From Microcella flavibacter (GTDB taxonomy: Bacteria > Actinomycetota > Actinomycetes > Actinomycetales > Microbacteriaceae), in NCBI RefSeq assembly GCF_012530535.1, contig NZ_CP051299.1, positions 2,046,001 through 2,110,000 on the forward strand: a DNA stretch of 64,000 nucleotides. The letters are read 5' to 3'. Each line of letters opens with the position of its first letter. The stretch's first letter is position 1. The translations under genes were made by a program, and so were the position numbers. Positions 40,798-49,335 of the stretch are shown here, piece by piece. The notes under the pieces were generated by a model. The model searched no databases, was not told where the DNA came from, and was given only the letters and a program-made list of their open reading frames with translations.

Positions 40798-43648
40798 CGT
40801 CGTCCTCCGCGAAGGTCGTCGCCGGGTCGTCGATGCTGCCCTCGTCGCTGCGGGCGCGTCGCGGTCGCCGACCGGTGGGGATGGCAACGAGCAGCGTGAG
40901 CGCGAGGATCCCGAGCTGGCCGAGGAGCACCGCGGGCGCGGTGGCCGGGATGCCCGGCGCGGGCGTGCGGTCGTCATCGGTCGCGGTGACGCGCCACAGG
41001 CGCCCCGCATCCGTGTCGCCGACGGGGACGAGCGCGTCGGTCGCGTCGAGAGCGGCGGAGATCGCGGCCGGGTCGGCGAGGGCGGTGGTCGGGAGGGCGG
41101 CGCCCTCCTCGTCCTGGAGCGGGACCAGTTCGGGGGCGAGCAGCACGAAGCGCACGTCGAGCTCGGCGAGCGCGGCGGCGGCGTCCCGGCCGCTCGCGGC
41201 GGCGAGGTTGGCGGCGAGCTCCGCGACGGCCTGCGCGCCCTCGCCTGCGGGGCCGGTGCTGCGGAACGTCCGCGCATCCACCATCGAGCGCCCGGCGCCG
41301 AGCTCGAGGCGCGCGCCGATGCCGTCGCCCGCCGGGGTCAGCACGAGCGTCGCCTGCCGCGGGTCGTCGAGGGCGGAGGCGGCGACGATGGCCGGGAGCG
41401 TGCGCGCCTCCGCGGCCCGCACGACGGCGAGCCCGGTGAGCGGCGCCGCGAGCAGCGGGGCGACCGCGGCGACGGCGGCGATGACGGCGATGAGCCCGGG
41501 CACGGCGCCGGCGCGGCGCAGGCCGTCGAGCGCGACCGCGACCCCGATGAGCAGCCCCAGCCAGTAGAGCCCGAGCGCGGGCGCGACGTCGAGCCCGACG
41601 GGGCGCCCCTCGGCGGTAGTGAGCGAGACGCCCGAGGCGAGCACGGCGCTGACCAGGCCGAGCGCGCCCATCCCGAGCGGCAGGGCGGCGCGGCCGCCGC
41701 GGGGCAGGGCCAGACCGAGCAGCGCGAGCAGCGGCAGCGGAGCGAGCAGCGCGCCGAGCACGACCGCGATGAGCAGCGGCGGGGCGTCCTCCGGCAGGAT
41801 GCCCTGCAGCGGCCCGATCGCGAGCGCGAGGTCGGGCCAGCCGAGCAGCAGGCCGGTCGGCGCGGGCTCGCCCGGAGCCGCGACGATGCCGGGGTCGGCG
41901 AGCAGCGCGAGCGGGGATCCCCGCCAGAGCTGCGCGACCACGAGCGGCGCGGCCACGGCGGCGACGGGCACGACGAGGGTCAGCAGTCGGCCGGCACGAC
42001 GCGGGTTGATCGCCATCCAGGCGAGCAGCGCGACGACGAGGGCCGGCACGAGCGAGGGTGCGGAGGCGCTCACCACGACCGTGAGCAGACCCGCGGCCGC
42101 GGTCGCGCTCCACGAGCGCGGCGCGCGGTGCGCGGCGGCGAGCAGCCAGGGCAGCGCGACGAGCGCGACGACGGCCGCGGGCCGCCCGGCGATGAGCGGC
42201 ACGAGCAGCGCCGGCGCGACGCCCCAGAGCAGCGCGGCCGCGGCGGCGGGGCCCCGCCGGCGCACGAGACCGGCGGCGAGCCACCACGCTCCGAGCCCGG
42301 CGAGCGGCATCGCGGCGACCCAGAGCACGCCCAGGGCGAAGGAGGGCTGCCAGGGGGTCAGCACGCCGAGCAGGGCGAGGACGAACGCGAAGGGGTCGGC
42401 CGGAGCATCCCCCGTCGCCATCATCCCCGTCCACAGCGCGCCCAGGTCGGGGGCGAGCGGGGCCGCGGCGCCGCCGAGCAGCGCGCCGGCCCCGAGCAGC
42501 GGCGAGAAGACCACCGCGGAGACGAGGGCGAGCAGCACCGTGACGAGGGCGCCCCCGGGCAGGAAGTCGGGGCGCGGCGGGGCGACGTCCTCCGCCCGGC
42601 CCACGCGGGCGTCGCGGGCGATCGCCCTGCGCCGGCGCACCTCCGGGGGCGCCATGCGCAGCGGCGCGAGCGCGTCCCAGGTGACCCCGGCGGCGCGGGC
42701 CCGGGCGAGGCGACGGCGCGCGGCCGGGACCCGCGCGCCCGAGAAGGCGACGATGAGGGCGGCGGCGAGCTCGCCCGGCGGCCGCGTCGGCTGCTTCGCG
42801 AGCAGGTGGGCGAAAGAGCGCAGCACGGCCAGCGGCAGGAGGCTGAGCCAGTGGAAGGGCACCGCGGCCGCGGGCGCGTAGACCAGGCGGCGGTGCAGCT
42901 GGGCGGCGCGGCGCCACCGGTGCACGATCCGGCGCGGCACGTGCGCGCGGGCGAACTCGGCCGTGCCCTCCGCGACGAAGACGCGGGCGAGCGGCACGCC
43001 GATGACCCGGTGCCCCGCGAGCCGGATGCGCACGCAGAGGTCGAGTGCGGCATCCACGCTGGGCAGGGCCGGGTCGAAGCCGCCCACGTCGGTGAAGACG
43101 GAGCGGCGCACGAGCATGCCCGCCTCGCCGATCGCGAGCACGTCGCTCGTGCGGTCGTGCTGGCCCTGGTCGAGCTCGCGCTCGGCGAGCGCCGCGGCGG
43201 CCCCGATGCGGGTCATCGTCTCGCCGAACTCGTCGATCATCGTGGGCGAGGCGGCATCCATCTGCTTCGGCCCGGCCACGGCGACCGAGGGCGCGACCTC
43301 GACGGCGCCGAGCAGGCGCTCGAGCGCACGGGGATCGGGGGCGGTGTCGTGGCGCAGCAGCCACAGCCACTCCTCGACGCTGCCGTAGGGCGAGGAGGTC
43401 GTCTCGGGCTCGGGCAGCGCGCTCACGGCGCGGGCGACGTCGTCGCCGAAGCTGGCGCCGTGCGCCGCGTTGACGAACATCGTCGGCCGCGCGGCGGCGA
43501 GCGCCCGCGTCGCCGCCTCGTCGTCGGTCGCATCGACGATGAGCAGCCGCTCGGGCGGGCGGCTCTGCTCGGCGAGCCCGAGCAGGGTCTGCTCGAGCGT
43601 CGCGCCGCCGCGGCGGGCGACGAGCACTGCTGTCACACGGGGCTGCAC
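40790..43648 (-). CDS. Large glycosyltransferase (GT2) with multi-pass membrane domain
   Basis: This 952-residue protein has an N-terminal GT2 domain (about 1-240) starting VTAVLVARRGGATLEQTLLGLAEQ and including IGEAGMLVRRSVFTDVGGFDP, and then about 12 membrane helices (360-780) before an extracytoplasmic tail and a last helix (about 915-935). The family is actinobacterial and always sits between whiB2 and DUF5719. A role in building a cell-wall glycan is likely, but acceptor and sugar are unknown. Its stop overlaps the DUF5719 start. Confidence 0.85.
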   Translation of the reverse strand: MQPRVTAVLVARRGGATLEQTLLGLAEQSRPPERLLIVDATDDEAATRALAAARPTMFVNAAHGASFGDDVARAVSALPEPETTSSPYGSVEEWLWLLRHDTAPDPRALERLLGAVEVAPSVAVAGPKQMDAASPTMIDEFGETMTRIGAAAALAERELDQGQHDRTSDVLAIGEAGMLVRRSVFTDVGGFDPALPSVDAALDLCVRIRLAGHRVIGVPLARVFVAEGTAEFARAHVPRRIVHRWRRAAQLHRRLVYAPAAAVPFHWLSLLPLAVLRSFAHLLAKQPTRPPGELAAALIVAFSGARVPAARRRLARARAAGVTWDALAPLRMAPPEVRRRRAIARDARVGRAEDVAPPRPDFLPGGALVTVLLALVSAVVFSPLLGAGALLGGAAAPLAPDLGALWTGMMATGDAPADPFAFVLALLGVLTPWQPSFALGVLWVAAMPLAGLGAWWLAAGLVRRRGPAAAAALLWGVAPALLVPLIAGRPAAVVALVALPWLLAAAHRAPRSWSATAAAGLLTVVVSASAPSLVPALVVALLAWMAINPRRAGRLLTLVVPVAAVAAPLVVAQLWRGSPLALLADPGIVAAPGEPAPTGLLLGWPDLALAIGPLQGILPEDAPPLLIAVVLGALLAPLPLLALLGLALPRGGRAALPLGMGALGLVSAVLASGVSLTTAEGRPVGLDVAPALGLYWLGLLIGVAVALDGLRRAGAVPGLIAVIAAVAAVAPLLAAPLTGLAVVRAAEARTLPAIVAASALDDPRQATLVLTPAGDGIGARLELGAGRSMVDARTFRSTGPAGEGAQAVAELAANLAAASGRDAAAALAELDVRFVLLAPELVPLQDEEGAALPTTALADPAAISAALDATDALVPVGDTDAGRLWRVTATDDDRTPAPGIPATAPAVLLGQLGILALTLLVAIPTGRRPRRARSDEGSIDDPATTFAEDDDE

Positions 43649-43759
43649 CTGAACGACCCTAGGCCGCGGCCGGACGCCGCGAGGCAGACACGCGCGGGTC
43701 GCGGCAGACTGAGGGAAGGTCAGCCGCGGTCGGCGCGGCGGCGGCGCGCGAGGGGAGGA

Positions 43760-44077
43760 TCAGGCGCGGCGGCGCAGCTTGCGGCGCTCGCGCTCGCTCA
43801 GTCCGCCCCAGATGCCGAAGCGCTCGTCGTTCTGCAGCGCGTACTCGAGGCACTCGCCGCGCACCTCGCAAGTCGTGCAGATGGTCTTCGCGTCGCGGGT
43901 CGAGCCGCCCTTCTCGGGGAAGAAGGCCTCGGGGTCGGTCTGCGCGCAGAGGGCGTCGGCCTGCCAGGCGAGGGCGTCCTCCTCGACGGCCTCGCGCACG
44001 CGGCGCACGCCCGGAACACCGAGGCGGACGGGATCGACGAACCAATTCTCGGGGACGTCGTTCCGGTACTCGCTCAT
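43760..44077 (-). CDS. whiB2: WhiB2-type iron-sulfur transcription factor
   Basis: This 105-residue Wbl protein has the four cluster cysteines: one in DALCAQTDPEAFFPEKGG and three in CTTCEVRGEC, then GIWGGLSERERRKLRRR. The longer acidic N-terminus and the FFPEKGGSTRDAK phrase identify the WhiB2/WhmD type, which controls septation with its partner WhiA. The start ATG at 44077 has a GAGGGGAG 6 bp before it; an upstream ATG (44164) is too close to the promoter. The promoter TTGACG-17-TGTAAT precedes it. Confidence 0.93.
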   Translation of the reverse strand: MSEYRNDVPENWFVDPVRLGVPGVRRVREAVEEDALAWQADALCAQTDPEAFFPEKGGSTRDAKTICTTCEVRGECLEYALQNDERFGIWGGLSERERRKLRRRA

Positions 44078-44123
44078 GGTGTCTCCCCTCGTACCCCCGG
44101 CCCGGCCGCCGGAGAATGCCCTA

Positions 44124-44152
44124 ATTACACCGGTGTCATTCCCTCCCGTCAA
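44124..44152 (-). promoter_or_regulatory. whiB2 promoter
   Basis: TTGACG (44147-44152) and TGTAAT (44124-44129) are 17 bp apart on the minus strand, close to the primary-sigma consensus. The leader to the ATG is about 40 nt. Confidence 0.65.
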
Positions 44153-44276
44153 GTCGCGAACCATAAAAGGCTCGACACGCTATTCAGAGTTGCGACTCGC
44201 CGCGAAAACCGTTATCACGGCACCTCAGCGGCCGGCCGTCGCGCCAGTCCCCGTTCGGGGGCGCGCATCGATGCGA

Positions 44277-45242
44277 TCAGTCGGTGGATGCCCGCCGCGC
44301 GTCCCACGCGCTGCGCACCATGTCGTCCAGCGAGTGGCGCATGGCCCAGTCGAGATCACGGGCGGCGAGGTCGCCCGATGCCACGATGCGCGGCGGATCC
44401 CCCGGGCGGCGCTCGGAGAGCTCGGGCTCGAACCCGATGCCGGTGACCCGCGCCACGGCATCCATGATCTGCCGCACCGAGACGCCGTCGCCGCTGCCCA
44501 GGTTGTACGCGGGCTCGAGCGGCTGCCCCGCCTCGAGCCGGCGCGCGGCCGCGACGTGGGCCGCGGCGAGGTCGGCGACGTGGATGTAGTCGCGCACGCA
44601 GGTGCCGTCGGGCGTCGGGTAGTCGGTGCCGTTGATGCGCGGGGCGCGGCCCTCCAGCAGGGCGTCGAACACGAGCGGGAAGAGGTTGTGCGGGCTCGTG
44701 TCGACGACCTCGCGCGACCCCGATCCGACGACGTTGAAGTAACGCAGGCTCGTGTGGCGCAGCCCCGTCGCCACGGCCTGATCGCGCAGCAGCCACTCGC
44801 CGATGAGCTTCGACTCGCCGTAGGGCGAGGTCGGGTTCTTCGGCACGTCCTCGGTGACGAGGTCGACGTCCACCGCGCCGAACACGGCGGCCGACGAGGA
44901 GAAGACCATCTGCTCGACGCCGGTGTCGGCCATCGCGGCGAGCAGCGTCGCCATGCCCGTGACGTTCTGCTGGTAGGTGTGCAGGGGCCGCTCGACGCTC
45001 ACGCCGGCGTACTTGAAGCCGGCGAGGTGGATGACGCCCGTGACGCCGTGGTCGCGGAGGGCGGCCTCGACCGCACCCCCGTCGAGGACGCTCGCGGTGA
45101 CGAGCGGCACGCCCTCGGGCACGAAGCGGCGGTGGCCGCTCGAGAGGTCGTCGATGACGACGGGCTGCAGCCCCTCGTCGAGGAGGGCGCGCACCACGTG
45201 CGCGCCGATGTATCCGGCGCCGCCGGTCACCAGCCAGGTCAT
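44277..45242 (-). CDS. galE: UDP-glucose 4-epimerase
   Basis: This 321-residue extended SDR enzyme interconverts UDP-glucose and UDP-galactose. It has the NAD motif TGGAGYIG (6-13), the Ser of VFSSSAAVFG and catalytic Tyr141/Lys145 in YGESK, plus the C-terminal substrate blocks VRDYIHVADLAAAH and NLGSGDGVSV. Its UDP-galactose is the substrate of the UDP-galactopyranose mutase encoded at 58-59 kb, linking it to the galactan genes. manA lies 10 bp upstream on the same strand. Confidence 0.95.
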   Translation of the reverse strand: MTWLVTGGAGYIGAHVVRALLDEGLQPVVIDDLSSGHRRFVPEGVPLVTASVLDGGAVEAALRDHGVTGVIHLAGFKYAGVSVERPLHTYQQNVTGMATLLAAMADTGVEQMVFSSSAAVFGAVDVDLVTEDVPKNPTSPYGESKLIGEWLLRDQAVATGLRHTSLRYFNVVGSGSREVVDTSPHNLFPLVFDALLEGRAPRINGTDYPTPDGTCVRDYIHVADLAAAHVAAARRLEAGQPLEPAYNLGSGDGVSVRQIMDAVARVTGIGFEPELSERRPGDPPRIVASGDLAARDLDWAMRHSLDDMVRSAWDARRASTD

Positions 45243-45252
45243 GGGGTCAACG

Positions 45253-46413
45253 CTAGCGGTCGGCGGGGGCGGGAGCGGAGCCCGTCGCCACCCAGACGAG
45301 GCCCTGGCCGCGCATCCCGATCGAGGCCTCGTCGGTGTACGCTGCCTCGCCCCGCCGCAGCAGCGGGCCGCCCTCGAGCTGCACCGATCCCGCCGTGCAG
45401 AGCACGATCGCGTCGCCGTCGCTCGCGACCGTCGCGCCCTCGGTGAGCGCCGCGTCGTCGAGGACGGTGAGCGCGAAGTCAGGGACGTCGGGGCGGTAGA
45501 CGCGGATGCCCGGCGCGGGCCGTTCGGCCGGCAGGAGCGGCACCGGCAACGGCCGGGCGTCGAGCACGCGCATGAGCTCAGGCACGTCGACGTGCTTCGG
45601 GGTGAGGCCGCCGCGCAGCACGTTGTCGCTCGCCGCCATGAGCTCGATGCCGAGCCCCTCGACGTAGGCGTGCAGATTGCCGGCGGGCAGGTAGAGCGCC
45701 TCCCCCGGCGCCAGCAGCACCGTGTGCATCAGGAGGGAGATGGCGATGCCGGGGTCGCCCGGGTAACGGCGGGCGAGGATCGCGGCGGTGCGCATCCCCT
45801 CGCTCGCGGTCGTCTCTTCGGCGACCCGTTGCGCGTGCTCGGCGATCGCCGCGACCGCGCCGTCGACGCCGTGCTCGCGGCCGATCAGCCAGGTGAAGGC
45901 CGCGCCGAGGTCGCCATCGCTGCTCAGGCGCTCGACCAGCGGCGCGAGTCGGGGGTCGTCCATCGCCGCGAGCTCGGCCCGCGCCTCGGATACCGGGCGG
46001 AAGCCCGCGAGGGCGCGGAACGGGTCGCTCACCGCGACCAGCAGCTCGGGCTTGTGGAAGGGGTCCTTGTAGTTGCGGTGGGCAGCATCGATCGGGATGC
46101 CTTGCGCCTGCTCGCGCGCGAAGCCCTCGGCCGCCTGCGCCAGGGTCGGGTGGGCCTGCAGCGAGAGCGGCTCAGCCGCCGCGAGCACCTTGAGCAGGAA
46201 CGGCAGACGCCCCTCGGGACGGTGCGATGCGGCCCACGCCGCGAGGTCGGCCTCGGGGGCGCCCTCGACGATGCGCGCCGGCGATCCCGGGTGCGCCCCG
46301 AACCAGAGCTCGGCCGCGGGACGACCGCTCGGCACGGTGCCGAGCAGATCGGCGATCGCCGTCGCGGAGCCCCAGGCGTACTGGCGCGGGGCGTTGTCGA
46401 TGCGCAGGAACAC
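45253..46413 (-). CDS. manA: Mannose-6-phosphate isomerase (class I)
   Basis: This 386-residue cupin enzyme interconverts fructose-6-phosphate and mannose-6-phosphate. The zinc ligands are in LQAHPT, HKPELLVAV and YLPAGNLHAYVEG, and the family N-terminus reads RIDNAPRQYAWGS. The start is the GTG at 46413; the upstream ATG (46455) would lie in the promoter region (TTGCTA-16-CATATC on the minus strand, about 46425-46455). Together with manB it supplies mannose-1-phosphate. Confidence 0.93.
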   Translation of the reverse strand: MFLRIDNAPRQYAWGSATAIADLLGTVPSGRPAAELWFGAHPGSPARIVEGAPEADLAAWAASHRPEGRLPFLLKVLAAAEPLSLQAHPTLAQAAEGFAREQAQGIPIDAAHRNYKDPFHKPELLVAVSDPFRALAGFRPVSEARAELAAMDDPRLAPLVERLSSDGDLGAAFTWLIGREHGVDGAVAAIAEHAQRVAEETTASEGMRTAAILARRYPGDPGIAISLLMHTVLLAPGEALYLPAGNLHAYVEGLGIELMAASDNVLRGGLTPKHVDVPELMRVLDARPLPVPLLPAERPAPGIRVYRPDVPDFALTVLDDAALTEGATVASDGDAIVLCTAGSVQLEGGPLLRRGEAAYTDEASIGMRGQGLVWVATGSAPAPADR

Positions 46414-46553
46414 GGGAGCGGCCTTTCGATATGCGAATACGGCCCACGCTAGCAACGCGCATTGACCCGAACGGGGGGCGCGCGGGCACGGGCGGCCCGC
46501 CTAGCATCGGGGTGGGTCTCCGGGGGGAGACGCGCTTCGGGGGGAACTGCCGC

Positions 46554-49211
46554 ATGGGCATCATGAGAATGAGCACGGTCGTCGGCCTGCTGGCCGCGAC
46601 GCTGACGGTCGCGCCCGCGCCCGCCGAGGAGTCAGCGTGGATCGTCGAGACCGCGCCCGGCGCCGTCGAGACCGTCGCCGCCGTCGCCGAGGATCTGGGC
46701 GGCGAGCCCGTCGAGACCTTCGACGACGCGTTCAGCGGCGTCGCCGCCGAGCTCACCGACGCCCAGGCCGGGATGCTCGAGCAGCGCCCCGACGTCGTCG
46801 CCGTGCATCCCGACGTCGAGATGACGCTCTTCGACACGCAGTCCAGCGCTCCCTGGCACCTCTCGCGGCTCGACCAGGCGACCGCCCCGGCCGACGGCAC
46901 CTACACGTACCCCGCCAGCGCGGGCGCCGGCGTGCGGGTGTACATCGTCGACACGGGCATCTCGCCGAACGCCGGCCAGCTCGGTTCGCGCCTGCTGCCC
47001 GGCGTGAGCGCCCTCGCCGGCGACGCCTCCACTGCCGACTGCCAGGGCCACGGCACCCACGTCGCCGGCATCGTGGCGAGCACGACCTACGGCGTCGCGA
47101 AGAAGGCCTCGGTCGTTCCGGTGCGCGTCTTCTCGTGCAGCGGCTCGACGAGCTCGTCGACCGTCATCAGCGGCCTCAACTGGATCGCCGCCAACCACCC
47201 CGCCGGCACCCCCGGCATAGTCAACATGAGCCTCGGCGGGCCGGCCAGCTCGCCGCTCGACACCGCCGTGCAGAATCTCATCACGCGCGGCCTGATCGTC
47301 ACCGTCGCGGCCGGCAACGGCGGCGACGACCGGATCGGGGACAACGCGTGCCTCGAGTCGCCCGCGCGCGTGCCGGCCGCCCTGACCGTGGGTGCGACGA
47401 CGACGACCGACGCTCGCGCGGACTACTCCAACTACGGCTCCTGCCTCGACCTTTTCGCGCCGGGCAGCGCGGTCCGGTCGCTGAGCCACACCGACGCGTC
47501 GTCGTCGGTCATGATGTCGGGCACGTCGATGGCGACGCCGGTCGTCGCGGGGGTCGCGGCGCTCGCGTGGGCCGAGGCTCCGGGCACGACGGCCCGGCAG
47601 GTCGAGAGTCGGCTAATGTCCACGGCACGCACGGGACTCGTCTCCTCTCGCGGGACGGGCAGCCCCGACCGCCTGGTCGCTGTGTCGATGGCGGCACCGG
47701 CAGACTCTGCCGGTGCCCTGGCGATCGCGGCCGAGCATCAGCGGCAAGGGGGAGCCGGTGGCCCACTGGGGTCGCCGACGACGCCCGCTTCGTGCGCGTA
47801 CGTCGCCACCGAGTGCTGGGGTGAGTTCGCAACCGGCGTGATCTTCTGGAACGCCTCGTCCGGCACGATCGTGGTAGGACCAGAACTCATCGCCGCGTAC
47901 CGGGCCGCCGGAGGGCCGTCCGGTACCGTCGGGCCGCCGACGACGGCTGCGCAGATCGCATCCGGGGGTATCCGGCAGAGCTTCCGCTTCGGAGTGGGCT
48001 ACTCCTCCACGGCTGGGTCGGTTATTCATCGCACGGGGAGCGCGATCCACGCTCGCTATGCGGCCGCGGGCGGACCTGCGGGAGTCATGGGCTGGCCGAC
48101 AACCGGAGAGACGTGCGTCAGTTCACGCTGCGTCGCAGAGTTCGAGCGGGGCGCCATCACGTGGATTCCGTCAGCGGGAGTCCAGGAGGTAGGACCGGAC
48201 TTCGTCGTCGAGTACCGCCGCGCCGGGGGGCCGTGGGGGCCCCTCGGAGTGCCCATCGACATCCGGCGGGCCTACAGCGCAGGCCTGACCGGAACCGCGC
48301 AGAATCTTGAAGGCGGCTACCTCTACGGTTCGTCGGCGGGGACGGTCGCGTTGCGGAAGAATAGCGGGATCTTCCAGCGCTACTCGCAGGCTGGCTCGCA
48401 GTACGGCGCGCTCGGCTGGCCGACAGCCCCCGAGGAGTGCGTTGGCGCGTCGTGCCGCGCCGATTTCGAGAACGGCTCCATCGCCTGGACACCCTCGACC
48501 GGCGTCCGTGTCGTCGCCGAGCCCCTTCGCGCGGCCTGGGACTCGCTCGGTGCACAGAGCGGGGTGCTCGGAAGCCCCCGGGGCGAGCGCGTCGAGTATT
48601 TCACCGGAACCTCGCGAGCAGGATCAGCCCAGGACTTCGTCGGAGGGTACGTCTACTCATCGACCGCCGGTACGGTGGGTCTCCGCAAGAACAGCGGCAT
48701 CTTCCAGCGCTATGGTGCCTCCGGCTCCCAGTACGGGCCGGCCGGCTGGCCGGCTAGTGAGGAGCGCTGCTGGGAGCCCACCGCGTGCGCGGTGTCGTTC
48801 GAGCGGCAGACGATCACATGGACTCCGTCGGCCGGCGTCCGCGTCGTCGAGGGCCCGCTCGACGGCGCGTACCGTGCGGCGGGCGGCCCGCAGGGATCGC
48901 TCGGCCCGGCCGTGAGCGACGTATTCGCCGACCCGTCCAACGGCGGCGGTGTGGCGCAGGCGTTCGTCGGCGGGTACGGATACAGGTCAGCCGCGGGCGC
49001 TGCGGTCCTCGCGAGCAACTCAGCGGTCTTCCTGGAGTACGCGCGTCAAGGGTCGCAGCGCGGCGCTCTGGGCTGGCCCCGGGCCTCGGAACGATGTGAT
49101 GCGGACGCCTGCGTACTCGTCACGCAGGGCGGGTGGATCACGTGGGATCGGAAATCGCCTACGGCGACCACGGTTCTCAGCGCCAGTTCTGCGGCGATCC
49201 GTCAGGGGTGA
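46554..49211 (+). CDS. Secreted subtilisin-like (S8) protease with nine LGFP repeats
   Basis: This 885-residue protein has a signal peptide (about 1-25, cleaved near PAPAEE), an I9-type propeptide (about 28-92), and an S8 catalytic domain (about 100-380) with Asp133 (IVDTG), His166 (GHGTHVAG), oxyanion Asn255 (AAGN) and Ser325 (GTSMATP). Behind it follow nine tandem LGFP-type repeats (about 392-872), which bind cell-wall glycans in other actinobacterial proteins. No C-terminal anchor is present, so it is probably wall-bound by the repeats. The ATG at 46554 has a GGGGGAA upstream. It stands alone, divergent from manA. Confidence 0.9.
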   Translation: MGIMRMSTVVGLLAATLTVAPAPAEESAWIVETAPGAVETVAAVAEDLGGEPVETFDDAFSGVAAELTDAQAGMLEQRPDVVAVHPDVEMTLFDTQSSAPWHLSRLDQATAPADGTYTYPASAGAGVRVYIVDTGISPNAGQLGSRLLPGVSALAGDASTADCQGHGTHVAGIVASTTYGVAKKASVVPVRVFSCSGSTSSSTVISGLNWIAANHPAGTPGIVNMSLGGPASSPLDTAVQNLITRGLIVTVAAGNGGDDRIGDNACLESPARVPAALTVGATTTTDARADYSNYGSCLDLFAPGSAVRSLSHTDASSSVMMSGTSMATPVVAGVAALAWAEAPGTTARQVESRLMSTARTGLVSSRGTGSPDRLVAVSMAAPADSAGALAIAAEHQRQGGAGGPLGSPTTPASCAYVATECWGEFATGVIFWNASSGTIVVGPELIAAYRAAGGPSGTVGPPTTAAQIASGGIRQSFRFGVGYSSTAGSVIHRTGSAIHARYAAAGGPAGVMGWPTTGETCVSSRCVAEFERGAITWIPSAGVQEVGPDFVVEYRRAGGPWGPLGVPIDIRRAYSAGLTGTAQNLEGGYLYGSSAGTVALRKNSGIFQRYSQAGSQYGALGWPTAPEECVGASCRADFENGSIAWTPSTGVRVVAEPLRAAWDSLGAQSGVLGSPRGERVEYFTGTSRAGSAQDFVGGYVYSSTAGTVGLRKNSGIFQRYGASGSQYGPAGWPASEERCWEPTACAVSFERQTITWTPSAGVRVVEGPLDGAYRAAGGPQGSLGPAVSDVFADPSNGGGVAQAFVGGYGYRSAAGAAVLASNSAVFLEYARQGSQRGALGWPRASERCDADACVLVTQGGWITWDRKSPTATTVLSASSAAIRQG
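47727..49170 (+). repeat. Nine LGFP-type repeats, alternating with and without a Cys pair
   Basis: The repeat unit is about 50-55 residues with cores such as YxxAGGPxGxLGWP and ITWTPSAGV. Odd repeats (1, 3, 5, 7, 9) carry a cysteine pair 4-6 residues apart (for example CVSSRC, CVGASC, CDADAC); even repeats lack it and instead have QxFxGGYxYSSTAG. The DNA of repeats 4-5 and 6-7 is also similar (around 48361 and 48693), so the array grew by duplicating a two-repeat unit. Confidence 0.85.
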
Positions 49212-49335
49212 CCATCGACAGCGGACGGCGGCCGCGCTGCGCTCCTGCTGAGCACGATCGACAAAGTCCCTGGCTGCAGAGCCATCCCTCCGTAATCTGG
49301 CGGTGACCACTTCGAGCACCCAGAGGACGATCACC

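Noticed and set aside
39188-44446. 1,752-codon open plus-strand frame across DUF5719, the glycosyltransferase and whiB2
   Set aside because: It is antisense to recognisable genes and encodes a Gly/Arg/Asp-rich sequence without domains; it stays open only because stop codons are rare at this GC content.
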